Positions 24,801-37,100 of a stretch of 64,000 nucleotides of DNA are shown here, piece after piece; the first letter of the stretch is position 1, and the number at the start of each line of letters is the position of its first letter. This DNA comes from Ignelater luminosus. Its lineage: Eukaryota > Arthropoda > Insecta > Coleoptera > Elateridae. Below the pieces are notes generated by a model. That model saw nothing but the letters and a program-made list of their open reading frames with translations. It made no database searches and was not told the origin of the DNA. The stretch covers positions 268,076-332,075 of the forward strand of contig VTPC01090619.1 of the NCBI GenBank assembly GCA_011009095.1, read 5' to 3'. Both the position numbers and the translations under genes were made by a program.

Positions 24801-27800
24801 GTACATTAATATTTTTTCACTCGCCTGTAGTTTCGATAAGCTTATAAAGAAATTACTACAAGTCAATAATTTTTATTTATCTATCTAAATTCAAATGTAC
24901 ATATTATAAATAAAACAAAAATTAATCCAGTTAATAATAGAAAATTAACAATTGAACAAAAAATATAATAATAGTAATCATATCGTGGTTTTACAGTTAC
25001 CAATATTACAAATATAGTACGTTTTTTTTTCATTTTTTCAAGTTGGCAAAACATGCAGTTGCTTGATTATTCTTATTGTTGCTGTTTTCTAAAAAAGGAA
25101 AGTTTATTTCTAGCCAACATAAATTAGGAAATTTTGACATTGACAGGTACTATAGAAAAAAAATGTTAAAAAAGTAGATATGTTGACTTTGCTTATTTAG
25201 CAATTATAGGAGTTTGATATTTTATTTTACTTTTGTTTCAATCTTCAATACTGTACTTTGTTAACTAGATTTAAAAGATTTTTCAGTTGTATTTGGTTTA
25301 TTAAATTAATAAATATGGAGTAAATTTAACAAGGAATACTTGATATCGTATGTGTTTAAATGCGAAAATTTCACAATTGCATTTTATGTATATTTGCGCA
25401 TGTTTAGATTGTTATAAAGTGATTTATGTACAAAATCTCAGAAAATCTGATTTGACACGACAGTAAATGCTAAATAAAGTTGAAAATTTTAAAACGTACA
25501 AATGACCAATCAGAACACAGGTTGACACTCTAACAAAATTTCATTACATTACACCCTGTCTGATTTAAGAATGCAGTAAAATTAAGGGGAGGGAACTCTT
25601 GTTTTATAGACAAATGCACATCAGGCAAATTATTCCAACTGTTTTAGTGAATGACTTGTTTATCCTATGTAGCTGCTGACAATCAAATGGCAGAGCTCCA
25701 TAAGCACTAGATACTGAGCCAGCTGTGTTACACATTTGATTAAGCAATATTTGTTGGCACTTGTTAAGTGGTCTACTATGCTAGTAGTACCACCTGAGTG
25801 ACGCTGCCAGTATTTATGGAGATCCATCATCTGGTCATAATATATGAAGTCTTTTTTTAGGAAGTTTTCTATATGACAGAAATATGGTTATTTTTGATAC
25901 AAGTTCACTGTCATGTTTCTTTTCAGGTGGAAGGTCAAAATTTGAAATTTTTGTGTTTGTTTACACAAAATGAGATAAAAACATTAATTTACTGTAAATT
26001 AGATACATAAGCAGAAATGCTTATACAGGGTGTCTCCAAATTCATTGCCAAACTGAGGTGTATTTAGGAAGGAAGATTATCAGACTTGCATTTTTCATAT
26101 CATATCAGTTTTTCACTATATCTTAAATATCAGTCTTAAAAACTGTTTGTTTAATTTTATTCAAATTTTGTATATTCGTGTATATAATCGTCCTGTATGA
26201 TACCATCTTACATTTGTTAGTTTTTGTCATTAGTTTAGCCAATGCACACTTAGATTTTCCTTTGTAACTTTTTTAAATTTTGTTACTATACTCTTTTGTA
26301 AAAAAGATTTATTTTACATGTTTTAAAAATGCACCTTTTGCTAGAAAAACATAAAAAATCTTCAGAGGTTCCATCACATTTTTGAATAAAATAATGTACC
26401 AATGAACGCAATTGCAGGTGTGGCTTTTATTTTGTATTTTATTGCAATAAAATGGATTATTTTCATTAAATTTACAATTAGCTTGGATACTTGATGTAAT
26501 TATTTCTACCACACTCTCAAAAAATGAAAATTAACCTAAAACTTGCTTTAAAAAGTAGTATCATTAGAATATCATTAAAAAATCAAAGTTTAAAAAACTA
26601 GAAATATTACTAAACAATTCATATCCACAAAATTCACTTAAAAGATTGATTTCTAATATAGATAATTAATTAATTTTAATTAACTGTTGGTTAAAGTGTA
26701 AAATGTGTTTAACTTGAATTATAGGTTAAGTTTATGAAATTCTACTTACCATCATATTTTGCACTTTTAAAAATGGATTTAATAAACTTTATGTTGAAAT
26801 ACTAATGTTATATTAATTAACAATGCAATAATAACAAAACCTACAAAACTACAAACCAGTAGATGGGCCCTTTTGAATGATGTTAATCAAAGTCAGTTGA
26901 TGTGAAATAAAATACTGATACCAAACAAAAGACGATTGCAAATTGAACTCAATAATGATTTTCTCTTTGCTAGAGATCCTGTTGTTCCATGTCAAATTTG
27001 ACAAGTTTAAATGTCAGTTTGTAAGTTTGAGGTTACTAAAATTTAAATTTTACAAAAAAGTAATTATTAATGCCTTGTTGTTGCGTATTATTCTTTATTA
27101 TTTCCAAATACTTCCTATTTTCATCACTCTTCGATTATCTTTTATAAATCCCTGTAAAACAGATTTCGTAGTGGTGGTGCAACTGTTTTTGAATAAGCTG
27201 GGTTAACCCAAATAACTCGTTCATGTAATTTGTATGATCAAATCAGAGATGTGGTTTAAGTTTCTGAAAATGCGTTTAATATGCAACAAGGCATTGTTAA
27301 TTACTGTTTTTTAATTTAAATATTAATAACCTTAAACTTATAAACTGATGTTTAAACTTGTCAAATTTGACATAGAGCAACAGCACCTCTAGTGCAAAAA
27401 GAATCGTTATTGAGCTCAATTTGCAATCATCTTTTATTTAGTGTTGATAATGCATAATTGATGCAAATGAAACAGTAAATGTAAAGGAAATAGGTTTGAG
27501 CAAACTTTCAAGTTTTTTGATTTGTTGTTTAATAACTGACATAAGCATAAATTCACAAGTTCCGTTTATACAGTTTTCATTTGAATTTTTATTAACATTC
27601 ATGTTACTGCATTCAGAACAATTTACTATAATATGGCACATCTGTTATTTTGATGAAATTGGCCCAATGCACACATTGCCAAATTTTAATCTTCTAGTCT
27701 GGAACATTAAAGAAGGTTGTGATATTCTAATTTTGGGCAAATTAAAATCTTTGAAATAAAAAGTCATGAAAAATCATAACTTAAAAAAGATTGAAGCATA

Positions 27801-28534
27801 TCAGACTAACAAATTGCGACTTTCTTTTAATGTGCATAATTGAAGGTTATTATTGCTTTATTATCAGTTTGAAATATAAAACAGAAAACTAATTTGTTGT
27901 ACTGTAATTTTCCACAAATATGTAGATATTATTATGTAATATTGATAATAATGTCTTGATGTTTCTAAATATATTGAATACTGCTTTGTACCGTTTAAAC
28001 ATGAATGCTATTTAATTAAACTCTTTTCCTATAAATTACATTTTTATTGTATGTTATTATAAAAATATCAATTTTAAATTCTTAACTGAGATAGTGAACG
28101 AAATTCCATGTAGTTTAGGTGCAGTCAACAACTTATACTGTTATATACAACTTATATTCTTTCAAAGTTGCAAAATTCTCAAATTGTTCACCAAGCAAGC
28201 AACTAAGTGATCAAATACAGTTCAATTTCACAGCATGACTAAAGCTGATTTTTCTTGATCTCTTGATATTTTTGTTATGATGAAAAAATAATAGTTAATG
28301 CAGATTCTCTTTTGTTTAATATAGGTACCAGTAGCATCGTGGTTTGACGATATGACAGATTCAGAACTGCTAGATCTTATACCGTTCTTTGAAAAACTAA
28401 GTAAAATGGATAACGTGTATACAGTGCTGTGCAATTCAAATCATCCATATAATAACGGTGTGTCCCAATTAAAAGGACCGTCAGGTTCCTCAACAGCTGC
28501 CCAATCACCAAGGGAACAATTGCCAAGTTCGTAG
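21819..28534 (+). CDS. Ctdsp: CTD small phosphatase (SCP/CTDSP family)
   Basis: Four coding exons: 21819-21891, 22315-22595, 22818-23153 and 28325-28534. All are GT/AG and in phase; 299 aa, a little longer than vertebrate SCPs. These HAD-superfamily phosphatases dephosphorylate Ser5 of the RNA polymerase II C-terminal domain and other targets such as SMADs, and repress neuronal genes in vertebrates. The N-terminus [11 protein letters not shown] matches the vertebrate MDGPAIITQV start. A cysteine-rich stretch (RTLLCCLG) matches the lipid-modified segment of the family. The catalytic DLDETLVH motif places the nucleophile at Asp107 and the general acid at Asp109. [42 protein letters not shown] and [16 protein letters not shown] follow, then the terminal exon with [15 protein letters not shown]. 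Intron 3 is 5.2 kb and carries repeats. The gene appears intact; the last 30 or so residues are Ser/Pro/Gly-rich and not conserved. Confidence 0.95.
24121..24262. mobile_element. Possible pogo/Tigger-like MITE, phosphatase intron 3
   Basis: A 142-bp unit flanked by TA on both sides, starting CAGTAAAACCTTTTT and ending in the reverse of a related CAGTGAGATCTTTTT. The inside (GTCCATAATACATAAAATG) resembles the low-complexity interior of pogo-like elements. Diverged and small. Confidence 0.5.
25688..25828. mobile_element. Possible short MITE with imperfect inverted ends
   Basis: Left GAGCTCCATAAGCACTAG and right sequence whose reverse reads GATCTCCATAAATACTGG suggest inverted ends about 140 bp apart. 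The match is imperfect and no target duplication is clear. Confidence 0.3.
26890..27450. repeat. Foldback element copy B, phosphatase intron 3
   Basis: A second copy of the foldback at 7893-8353. The left arm (about 26905-27085) and the inverted right arm (about 27285-27450) share ATTGCAAATTGAACTCAAT, GTCAAATTTGACAAG-type blocks and TGCCTTGTTG. The loop is about 200 bp, longer than in copy A. Confidence 0.7.
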
Positions 28535-31500
28535 CATTACGCCACACTCGGAAGAATAAATAAGGTGATCGTGTTCGTCATACGAGCTTTCATCTTAGGA
28601 GATTTTAATTTACAGCCCACCTGGTAATGCAATTACTTGATTTAACTCTCCATCCCAGAAGAAGATTGATGTGTGTATGTATCTTCCAGAAGGTACATAA
28701 TTGTAATAATTGATTATTGTGGTTAATTTAATTTAGAAAAAAACACACATTAAACGGACACGTTTATAAACAAAAATTTAAGGACAAAGGGACTTAAAAA
28801 TTCATGTTTCTATGTATGAATGTGATGTAGAAGTAATTCATGCCAGTTGGTAACAACTTCCCTCAACTGTTGGCGTTACGAGAACCTTTTAAGATTTGTT
28901 TTGAAAAAAAACAAAAAGTTTTTATTTTAGAAAAACTAAATATGCAACCAGTTCTTTACAACTACATGAGCTGTTTTATATTAAAAGAGAAAAATTGAAA
29001 AGAATAAACAATAGTTAATTTTTTATATTCATAAACGAAATATTACCAACCTTTAAATTTTTATTTGATTATCTTGAGAGTAGTGTAAGTAAAACTAGGA
29101 ATATCTGATCTTTCTTATTAAATAATTTGTGTAAACATAAATGTTGTACAACATTAGAAATGGTCCCATATAGTATTATTAATGAATTAATAGTTTCTTT
29201 TTAATTATTAGTAATATTCAAACCAAAAATTATAAATTACGTACTATATATGTAGTTTATTTAGACAAATCAAATCATTTTCTTAGTCTTACTTACATTT
29301 AAAGTTTAGTATGGAAATTGTGAAAATCAATAAAAAAAAAACCTACTATAGTCACGTAAAAATTTTCAGGTAACGTTTCTGTGATAAATTAATTTATTAT
29401 TTTGTTTTCAAAAAAAAAACTTATCCGTTTATGAAGACCATTCTAGTTGTTTCATCTTTCTTTCCTGTTAATAGCTATTAAGCAACAGTTTTTTTGATAT
29501 GTTTTTCTTTCCACATCATTTAGTCAAAATTTCTAATTGACTAACTGATTTGGAATAAAATCTAACATTATCAGAAGTTACATATTTGCTAAAACATTCT
29601 TTTTAATTTGCATTAAAACAATCATATCTCATATGAGGTGATCATTATTTAATATTATATTAAAAAAAATAATGGGAACAATAAGTTCCAAAAAAATACA
29701 AACCGTGGCCTTAAAATTAATATCACTGAACACTTTTTAAGATTTTGATTGGAAAAATTTACTGTAGATATATGGCAGGTATACCAGAATTTATGTGGGA
29801 GCAAAAAAAAAAGGATTGAAAAGGATGTAAACAGAACTTTTGCCATTTATTATCAAAGAACATTTTATATATATTGGGTAACATAAAAAGTCATGGTAAG
29901 AGTTTGTGTTGGAAAGTGAGCTTTAATACTTGGCTCTATTGAAGAATCTAAGATCATACAGATGCTTTAAATGATTTTATCTAGTAGATTAGACCATCAT
30001 TATTGTACTTTATAACTGCTGCTTTTTTAATTTAAAGACAGTGACAAATTAGAGCTTTAACTTCTCATTGTGCTTCAATATATTGCTGTTGTTGCAATAA
30101 AAGCCTCTCATGCATTTTTGAAAATTTTATAGGGCAAAGAAAAATCATTAACTGCATAGAGGAAATTATTACTGTGTTATAATTAATTTTAAGATTAGGT
30201 TGTAATTTTTCTTTACTAAATGGCGCAACACTCAGAAAGACCTTCTTTATGTCATATATTTTGTTGTAGATTGCTTTAATTGTAAATCTTGAAACAACAC
30301 TTTTGTCACAGTAAGCAATTTAAACGAAACTGATTTCCACATTTGGATTTACATATTCAGAAGAGTTATAATCAATTCAGATTTTGATTGATTAATGGAT
30401 TTTATGGATTTAAATACAGTTGTCAGTTTTGTTTTTCATTAGCTTTGCTTAATAATACCGGTATTTGTAGTCAGTACTTCAGGCAAACTCAAACTTGAGC
30501 TCTCAAGCATGCTCTAATATTTTATAGTTGTAACTTAAGTTGAAAATATGACCTCATATGTGTACTCGAGACATAAGGTAAAGACATAGGTGACTTGAAT
30601 AGGTTGTGAACTGAGCATTCGTACTAAAGAAGGCGTGCTTGTCGGAGTCAAGTACAGACTTACTCAAGTACTGTCTATAAATGTCAGCATAAGTTAATTT
30701 AGTTCAACTGAATTAACTAAGGTGTTAGAGTAATAAAATTACTATAACGAAATACAAAAATGCTGCAGTGAAAATTGGCATTAATCTGCCATTGTCATTT
30801 ACCTATTTATTAACATTTTTTTTGAATATTTGTGTACTTCTATAGTTATTGATATAATCATGTTTAATTGCCCCCTCTTAGTAAACACTTTAGAATAACT
30901 TGTCTTTGGTAGTACAATATTTATTCAAGTAAGATACTTTTGGTGTGAGATGAAACTAAGATCCTTAACATTTGTTAAAAGTGCAGTGATTTAGACAGTA
31001 ATGTTTTATTCTGTGATTAGAGAGAAAAATAAAAGATGAGTATTAATAATCACTTTTAAACACACACTTGTAAATTGCAACTAAAATATAAGAAATAATT
31101 TTTATTTATAAAACTGCTGTTTATACAGTACAATGCATTTGAATTTATTAAACACTTTTGAGAATTATGACATAAAACTCAGATCTATACCATATAAAAT
31201 GCATAATTTTTTGATACCAGTGTTTTATTCTCGCAGTATATTTTAAGATAATGAAGTTTTTTTTATTTTTTAAGTTAATGTGTTATGTAATTTATGTATA
31301 AAAAGGAATAATTTAATTATGAGCAAATATTTTTTTTTAGAGAAATTTTATTCAGAATGCTGGTTAAATAATTTTACATAGTTATACATATTTTTTGTCT
31401 AATTATTTATAATTTTTGTTTATTATTATTTTAGTACAAATATTTTAATGTAATCCACCTACCCTTTACAGAGATGATCATATTACGCTAAGTTGTATTA

Positions 31501-34112
31501 ATTATTATCATTGTAATTTGTACAGTTATTTAGACCTAATTTTTAAATGAAATATTTTATTATGTTTGGATTATTTATAATGATTATAAAAAAAATATTT
31601 GAAATATTATGTTAGTCAAAAATATAGGTAAATGATAATAATATTTAATATATACCCATATACCTCACATTATAATGAATTCGCAAATGTAAATGTACAA
31701 CTGTTACAAGTATAAAGTTGTAATAAATGGACTGTAACAATATTATACTTATTGTAAACTGATCCTTCACTTTGAGCACTAGAATTTTATACAAAAAGTT
31801 ACTGGAAAATTATTCATTTAATCTCAATTTGTGAACAGTTTGGTTTGTATTAACATATTGTAATGAGTGCCTGCAATATTACCATTAAAATAACAAAGAA
31901 AATAATTTTTTTGGGATGCAAAAATCATTCTACTTTTTATATCCATATTTGTAATTCATTATTAATTACATATTTCTCTTAAAAAAAACAAATGTTTTAA
32001 ACATTTTGAAATCATTAGACATTTTTGTGTGAGGTGATCCACATAAATGATTCACTTATATCCTTTACAAACCATTTTAAAAATAGAATGGTTATTATTA
32101 ATTTGTTATTCAGGATAGTATAAAATTAATACCAGACTTTGAATATTCATATAAGAAAGCAAATTATTCTACTTAATACGGTTCAAAATGTAGGTGAATG
32201 TTTACCCTTAATTTTTTATACTAAAACTGATTTAAAACTCGAAGGATTAGATGTCAATTTTATTTATTTTTATACCTAATACAAATAGTTTTCCTATGTA
32301 AACATGTCAAAATCACATGTGTAAACTTAACATTTGTTTGTTTCATTTTGTGCTCTAATGGAAGATGACTGATGCAATTTTAATTTATAATAATGTGTGG
32401 GATTATTGTATGTATAAATTGCATTGAAAAGATTTTTTAATTTTATCTTTGTTCTATAATTACAAAGCAAGCATCGAACATTGTTATGGTTATTGCCTTT
32501 ACAGTTGATTATTATCAAAACACTAGGAAAATTTCGAAAACAGAATAGAGTTATTTAATATTGTGATAATTCTTTTTGCAGTAAATGACACTATTTTTCC
32601 AAATTTTCCTAACACTATATAAGCTAAATAATCTACATACTATATTACATAAAAGAAAAAGAGCTTCATTGATATTTTACAAAATTAATTTTGTATAATA
32701 AACCTAGTGGCTTCTAATACCTTTAGAACCTTTTTGTATAAAAGAAAAAACAAAAAAAGCCCAAATTTCATATAATGCATGTACTGTAATGTTTAGTGTC
32801 TTGAATAAAATGGAAACTAACAATGGAGAAAAGAAAATATTTGCCATAAAAGTAAGTGTAGGTAATTTTGAGAAAATGCTTTTTCCATTTGTATTTTCAA
32901 TGTAACTTGACCACGGGTTTTATTAAATCCATCTACTTGTTATTTCTTCAATAATAGAGTAATGTGAGATTTTATGAAAAATAACATGTAGATTCTCTGC
33001 AACACCGGGGAATATTTTATAAGGGGGAAGTAATTTTTTCCTTTTTTACACGTCACGTATTATTAGAGTTGCAATATTTTAATGTGGGGTGAAATGTATA
33101 AAATTAACTTTAGTTTTAGTTAAATATAATTTTACAAATTAACTCCATTTTTTTTGTTGTTATAGAGTAATATATAATTGTTTATGTTGAGAGATTAGAA
33201 GTACTGTACATTTGAAACTTGTACAAATTTCACTGTTTCATATTTGTCATGTGAATACATAATAATATGCCTTGATTTGTAAATAAAAGCCTGTCATTTA
33301 TATATAAGCATGTGTTTTATTTTAAAAATCCCCTCACCGATCTTGCATATAGCTGAAGTTAATAATAGTAATAATTGAATCAAATACGGTTATTTAAAAT
33401 AATTATTTTGATGATCTCGAGAATATTACAAAACATAAAATTCCCTGCCCATTAATTTGTTGGCAAATATTGTTGTCGAAAAATAATCTTGCATTAATTA
33501 CTATACGAGAGCGGTAAGCAAAAGTAGGGCGGAAGATAAATAGTTTTATAAGAAAGGATAATTACTTTTTAATAGATTCAAATTAAAAATGGCGCCGTAT
33601 ACTAATCTTTTTGTAAAGAGCAAAATTGTCGATAGATGGTAGTTTAGTAGGCAGTCATAAAATCTCTTATAAATTAATAAAGTAATTTAATTGCACACAA
33701 TTATTATCATCTAATTGTATTCTTAAGTATGAAGGTGTCAGATTTATTTAAAGACAAAAAGTATTTGAGAAAGCTAAATTTAGAAAATACACATTAGGTT
33801 CGCGTCAAAGCTGAGTTTACAGTTACGTCAGTGCGACTGCGTCGAAGTGCGATAAGCAGCTGTGCTAGTTGCGCCTCAATTTTACAAATTTCGAAACTTT
33901 GACGAGGTATTTACATTTATAATTATCGCTAAGTGATGTTATAATATGTCTCTTAGTTCTCAAGTTTATTTTTACATGTTGATAAACTTTGTTAGGTTAT
34001 CTTTCAGTCTCGAGTGTTTTTACCATGAGTCACCATATACTTTTTGTCAAACCAACGGTTCTAACATTTTGTTGCTTTTTTAGGACGACAAGTCTTTGTC
34101 ATTTTAACGACC
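28535..34112. other. CTD phosphatase 3' UTR, intergenic DNA and mxt 5' region
   Basis: About 5.6 kb of very AT-rich DNA with many AATAAA signals (for example about 29003 and 33282), so the phosphatase 3' UTR length cannot be fixed. I found no coding frame that resembles a protein and no paired inverted ends. The base composition becomes more balanced at about 33790-33910, where the mxt 5' UTR is proposed. Confidence 0.45.
33820..33906 (+). other. mxt: Probable 5' UTR exon of mxt
   Basis: A short patch of GC-richer sequence ends at GACGAG before a plausible donor (GTATTT, 33907). The matching acceptor is the TTTTTAG before 34084, 29 bp upstream of the mxt ATG. The 5' edge is a guess. Transcript data are needed to confirm this non-coding exon. 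Confidence 0.4.
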
Positions 34113-37100
34113 ATGTCTTTGGGAATTTCTGCGAGATTGAAATATCCTAAGAAGCATGAGCTTGCCAAATCACACAGTCAATCACAAATATTGGCCAACA
34201 AATTGCGACAGGATGGTGTTATGAGTACAGGTAAATAAATAAGTTTATTTCATAATTTTGATTATTTCATTATTTTTGTATGTAGTTGAGAGTGTGATGC
34301 AAGCCGTTGATCAGGTAGCTGCATTATTAGTTTCAAAACATATTGATCCGAACATACCTTATAAAGATAGTATTATTAATTTATGCCAACATCTAAAGGT
34401 AAAGAACATTATGAAATGCTAGTTGTTAATGTTAATAGTTTACAATTTTGCTAGGTATATGGAGCATACCTTGAGTTACTGTTTGAAGATCAGTTAAACC
34501 GTGCTTTTATTGTATTTCGCAACAGTTCCCAGGACGATGAACGACTCGATTATTTGTCTCGATTACATTTACTCGAACTTATTGAATTACGAGCAAAAGG
34601 ATGGAAAGGTACTGACATGATGAATCAATATTACAGAAAGAAAGCAAATCAGTGTGTTCAGGTAGGTGTATTATTTTATAGTTTTATAATAAATATAATG
34701 TAGTATTTATCATACTATCCAAATATTTGTACCCACTTTCATTTTGCAGTTATCTCAATAATAAAATTATCTAAATGTTTATTTATAATTATAGACTAAC
34801 CAAATTGTTGAAAGTTTTCATCTTCTTACTCATTCTTCATAGAAAATGTAGTACTAAAATAGTGCTCCATCTTGTTGAAACTATGTTAGTTGTACACTTA
34901 TTTATAAAATTATTTAAAATTTCTTAATTTCCATTTAAGAAGCGAAGACAATTTCTTGAATGTATGGATCTGTTTTCTGACCATTTTACAAGTTACAATG
35001 TTCATTGATGTTATATGAATTCTGTTGGCTTACTATCTAGAATAAAAAGTACCAAAACATGCCTTTTAAAACAGAATGCAAGATGTAGGTGATAAAGCAC
35101 TCTCAAACATGAATATTTTATCTGTTAGCCATCACAATTAAAATGTAGCAAATCAAAATAAAAAAAAGTATGTGGATGATGCTGTCATCTAACTAATTCA
35201 TTAAATATTAAACCGTACCAACCAGATATAAGAGTTGAAGTGTGTGCTGATTTTAAATGACCTGCGACTTCATCATTATGTAAAGTATTGTAGGATTTTT
35301 TAATGATAAAAGAAACAAAAAAAAAAATGCAAAATTGGAGAGCTCTAGGCTGCTCATGCCACTACTTGAAGTATTGATACACAAAAGTTATGAATTAACA
35401 TTGAAACTATGCATTAAAGGAGAACAAGAATAGTAAAGAAACAAGATAAATAAAAGATGACAAATAGAGCAAAAACTATACAGGGTGTCCTGCAACTGGA
35501 CAGACATACCTTAAGAGTATAATTTCAAGTAAAAAATTCATGTATCCAAAACTCAATAGTACAGGAATTATGTGCAATATTAAAGTCACCAGACCTAATG
35601 TCTCTGGACTATTATCTTTGGGAAAAACATGAATAGTTTAGTTTATGCAAGAAAATCACCAACTAGAAATGAATGAATTGATAAAATTACGGCTCCAGCT
35701 ACATCCATACTAGCTGATTCTCATATCTTTAGTTATAAGAAGAACTAGAACATGTAGTCAGAGAGTGGAAGGGCATTTTGAACAATTACCATAATTAACT
35801 TTATGTTAAACATTAATAAAACATTATTATTTAGTTATTAATTTGTTTTGTTTGCTCTGTTAAATTGAGTATTGTTCATAACTCCTTTATTATTGAGTTT
35901 TAGACATATGTGTATATTTTTAACTTGAAGTTACATAAGAAATACATTCCTAAGCTATGTTTGTTGAGTCATGGGACAGCCTGTATATTAATAGGTAAGG
36001 GTTTTTGTTGTGTACAATAATGCTAATATAGGATTCAAAACTATTAAAATGTAATTTTAGCAGTACTAATTTATTTTTGTAATTTGAGAATCATCTTGTA
36101 TACTGGGTGTCCCAAATAGAGTAGGATAGTATGGGTAACTTTCTTATTATTATAGTTAGAGCTTTGATTAAGTGGGCAGTATTGTGCAATTTTGTATGCT
36201 GATTTAGATGTAGGTTAGAAAAGTTTAAAATTCATAATTGATTAGCAGTTATTCCAAAAAAAGTGAAAATCGTGGTTTTCTAAAAAGTCAAATATCTCCG
36301 TAATTTAAAAAGCTAAATATGAAAGTTGCTTGCTTCAATGAGATACACTTAAAAATGATGTCAAAACAAAATTCAAGATGGCAGATTCTGGCATATTAAT
36401 GGCAACCTTCTTTTTTTAAATGAGCGCCGTATTGAATTTTTACATGATTAAATAGAATTTAATAATAAAAAAGTTACCCATACTATCCTACTCAATTTGG
36501 GATACCCAGTATAAATGTTGAAACACTATTGAAACTTTTATGAAGTTTATTAAACACTAAATATATCACCTAACGTTTTTACTTTTGATGATTGGCACTA
36601 GGTAGTTTATCTCAACAAAAGTAACTATTATTATTTTGCTGATTCAAATAGCTTAAGCGGTTTTACTGATATACCACCATCTGTTAGAAAAAGGTTAATA
36701 TTTAATGAGCACACAATGTGAGCTATTATTCATGAGAAAGAAGTCTATGACATGAGCTGAGTGTCACAAACTTCATCCTAATGACAGATGAGTGATTTAT
36801 AATTCATAAACAGGATGTATTGAACAGGATTATGTATCTGTAGTTATGTTTATAAGAAATGTATTACTAAAAAGTCATAGATAAAAGCATATTATTCAGC
36901 CATTCTATATGATTGCTGACCTAAATATATAAAATTATTATTGTTAAAATTCACATCTTAATTGTATGTCATTTTATTATTAACCTTTTTGCTTCTTCTT
37001 TCAATCTAACTTACCAAAAATTTTTTTGATGTAAAATTGTAAACTGTTCCCGATAAATGCGTCTACCATGGCAAAACCTTTTGCCGTTGTCCAGGCTATT

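Noticed and set aside
23154-28324. A miR-26-like gene in the CTD phosphatase intron
   Set aside because: Vertebrate CTDSP genes host miR-26 in an intron, so I looked for its mature sequence in all three introns. No match or similar hairpin was seen; the only strong inverted repeat is the dispersed foldback at 26890-27450.
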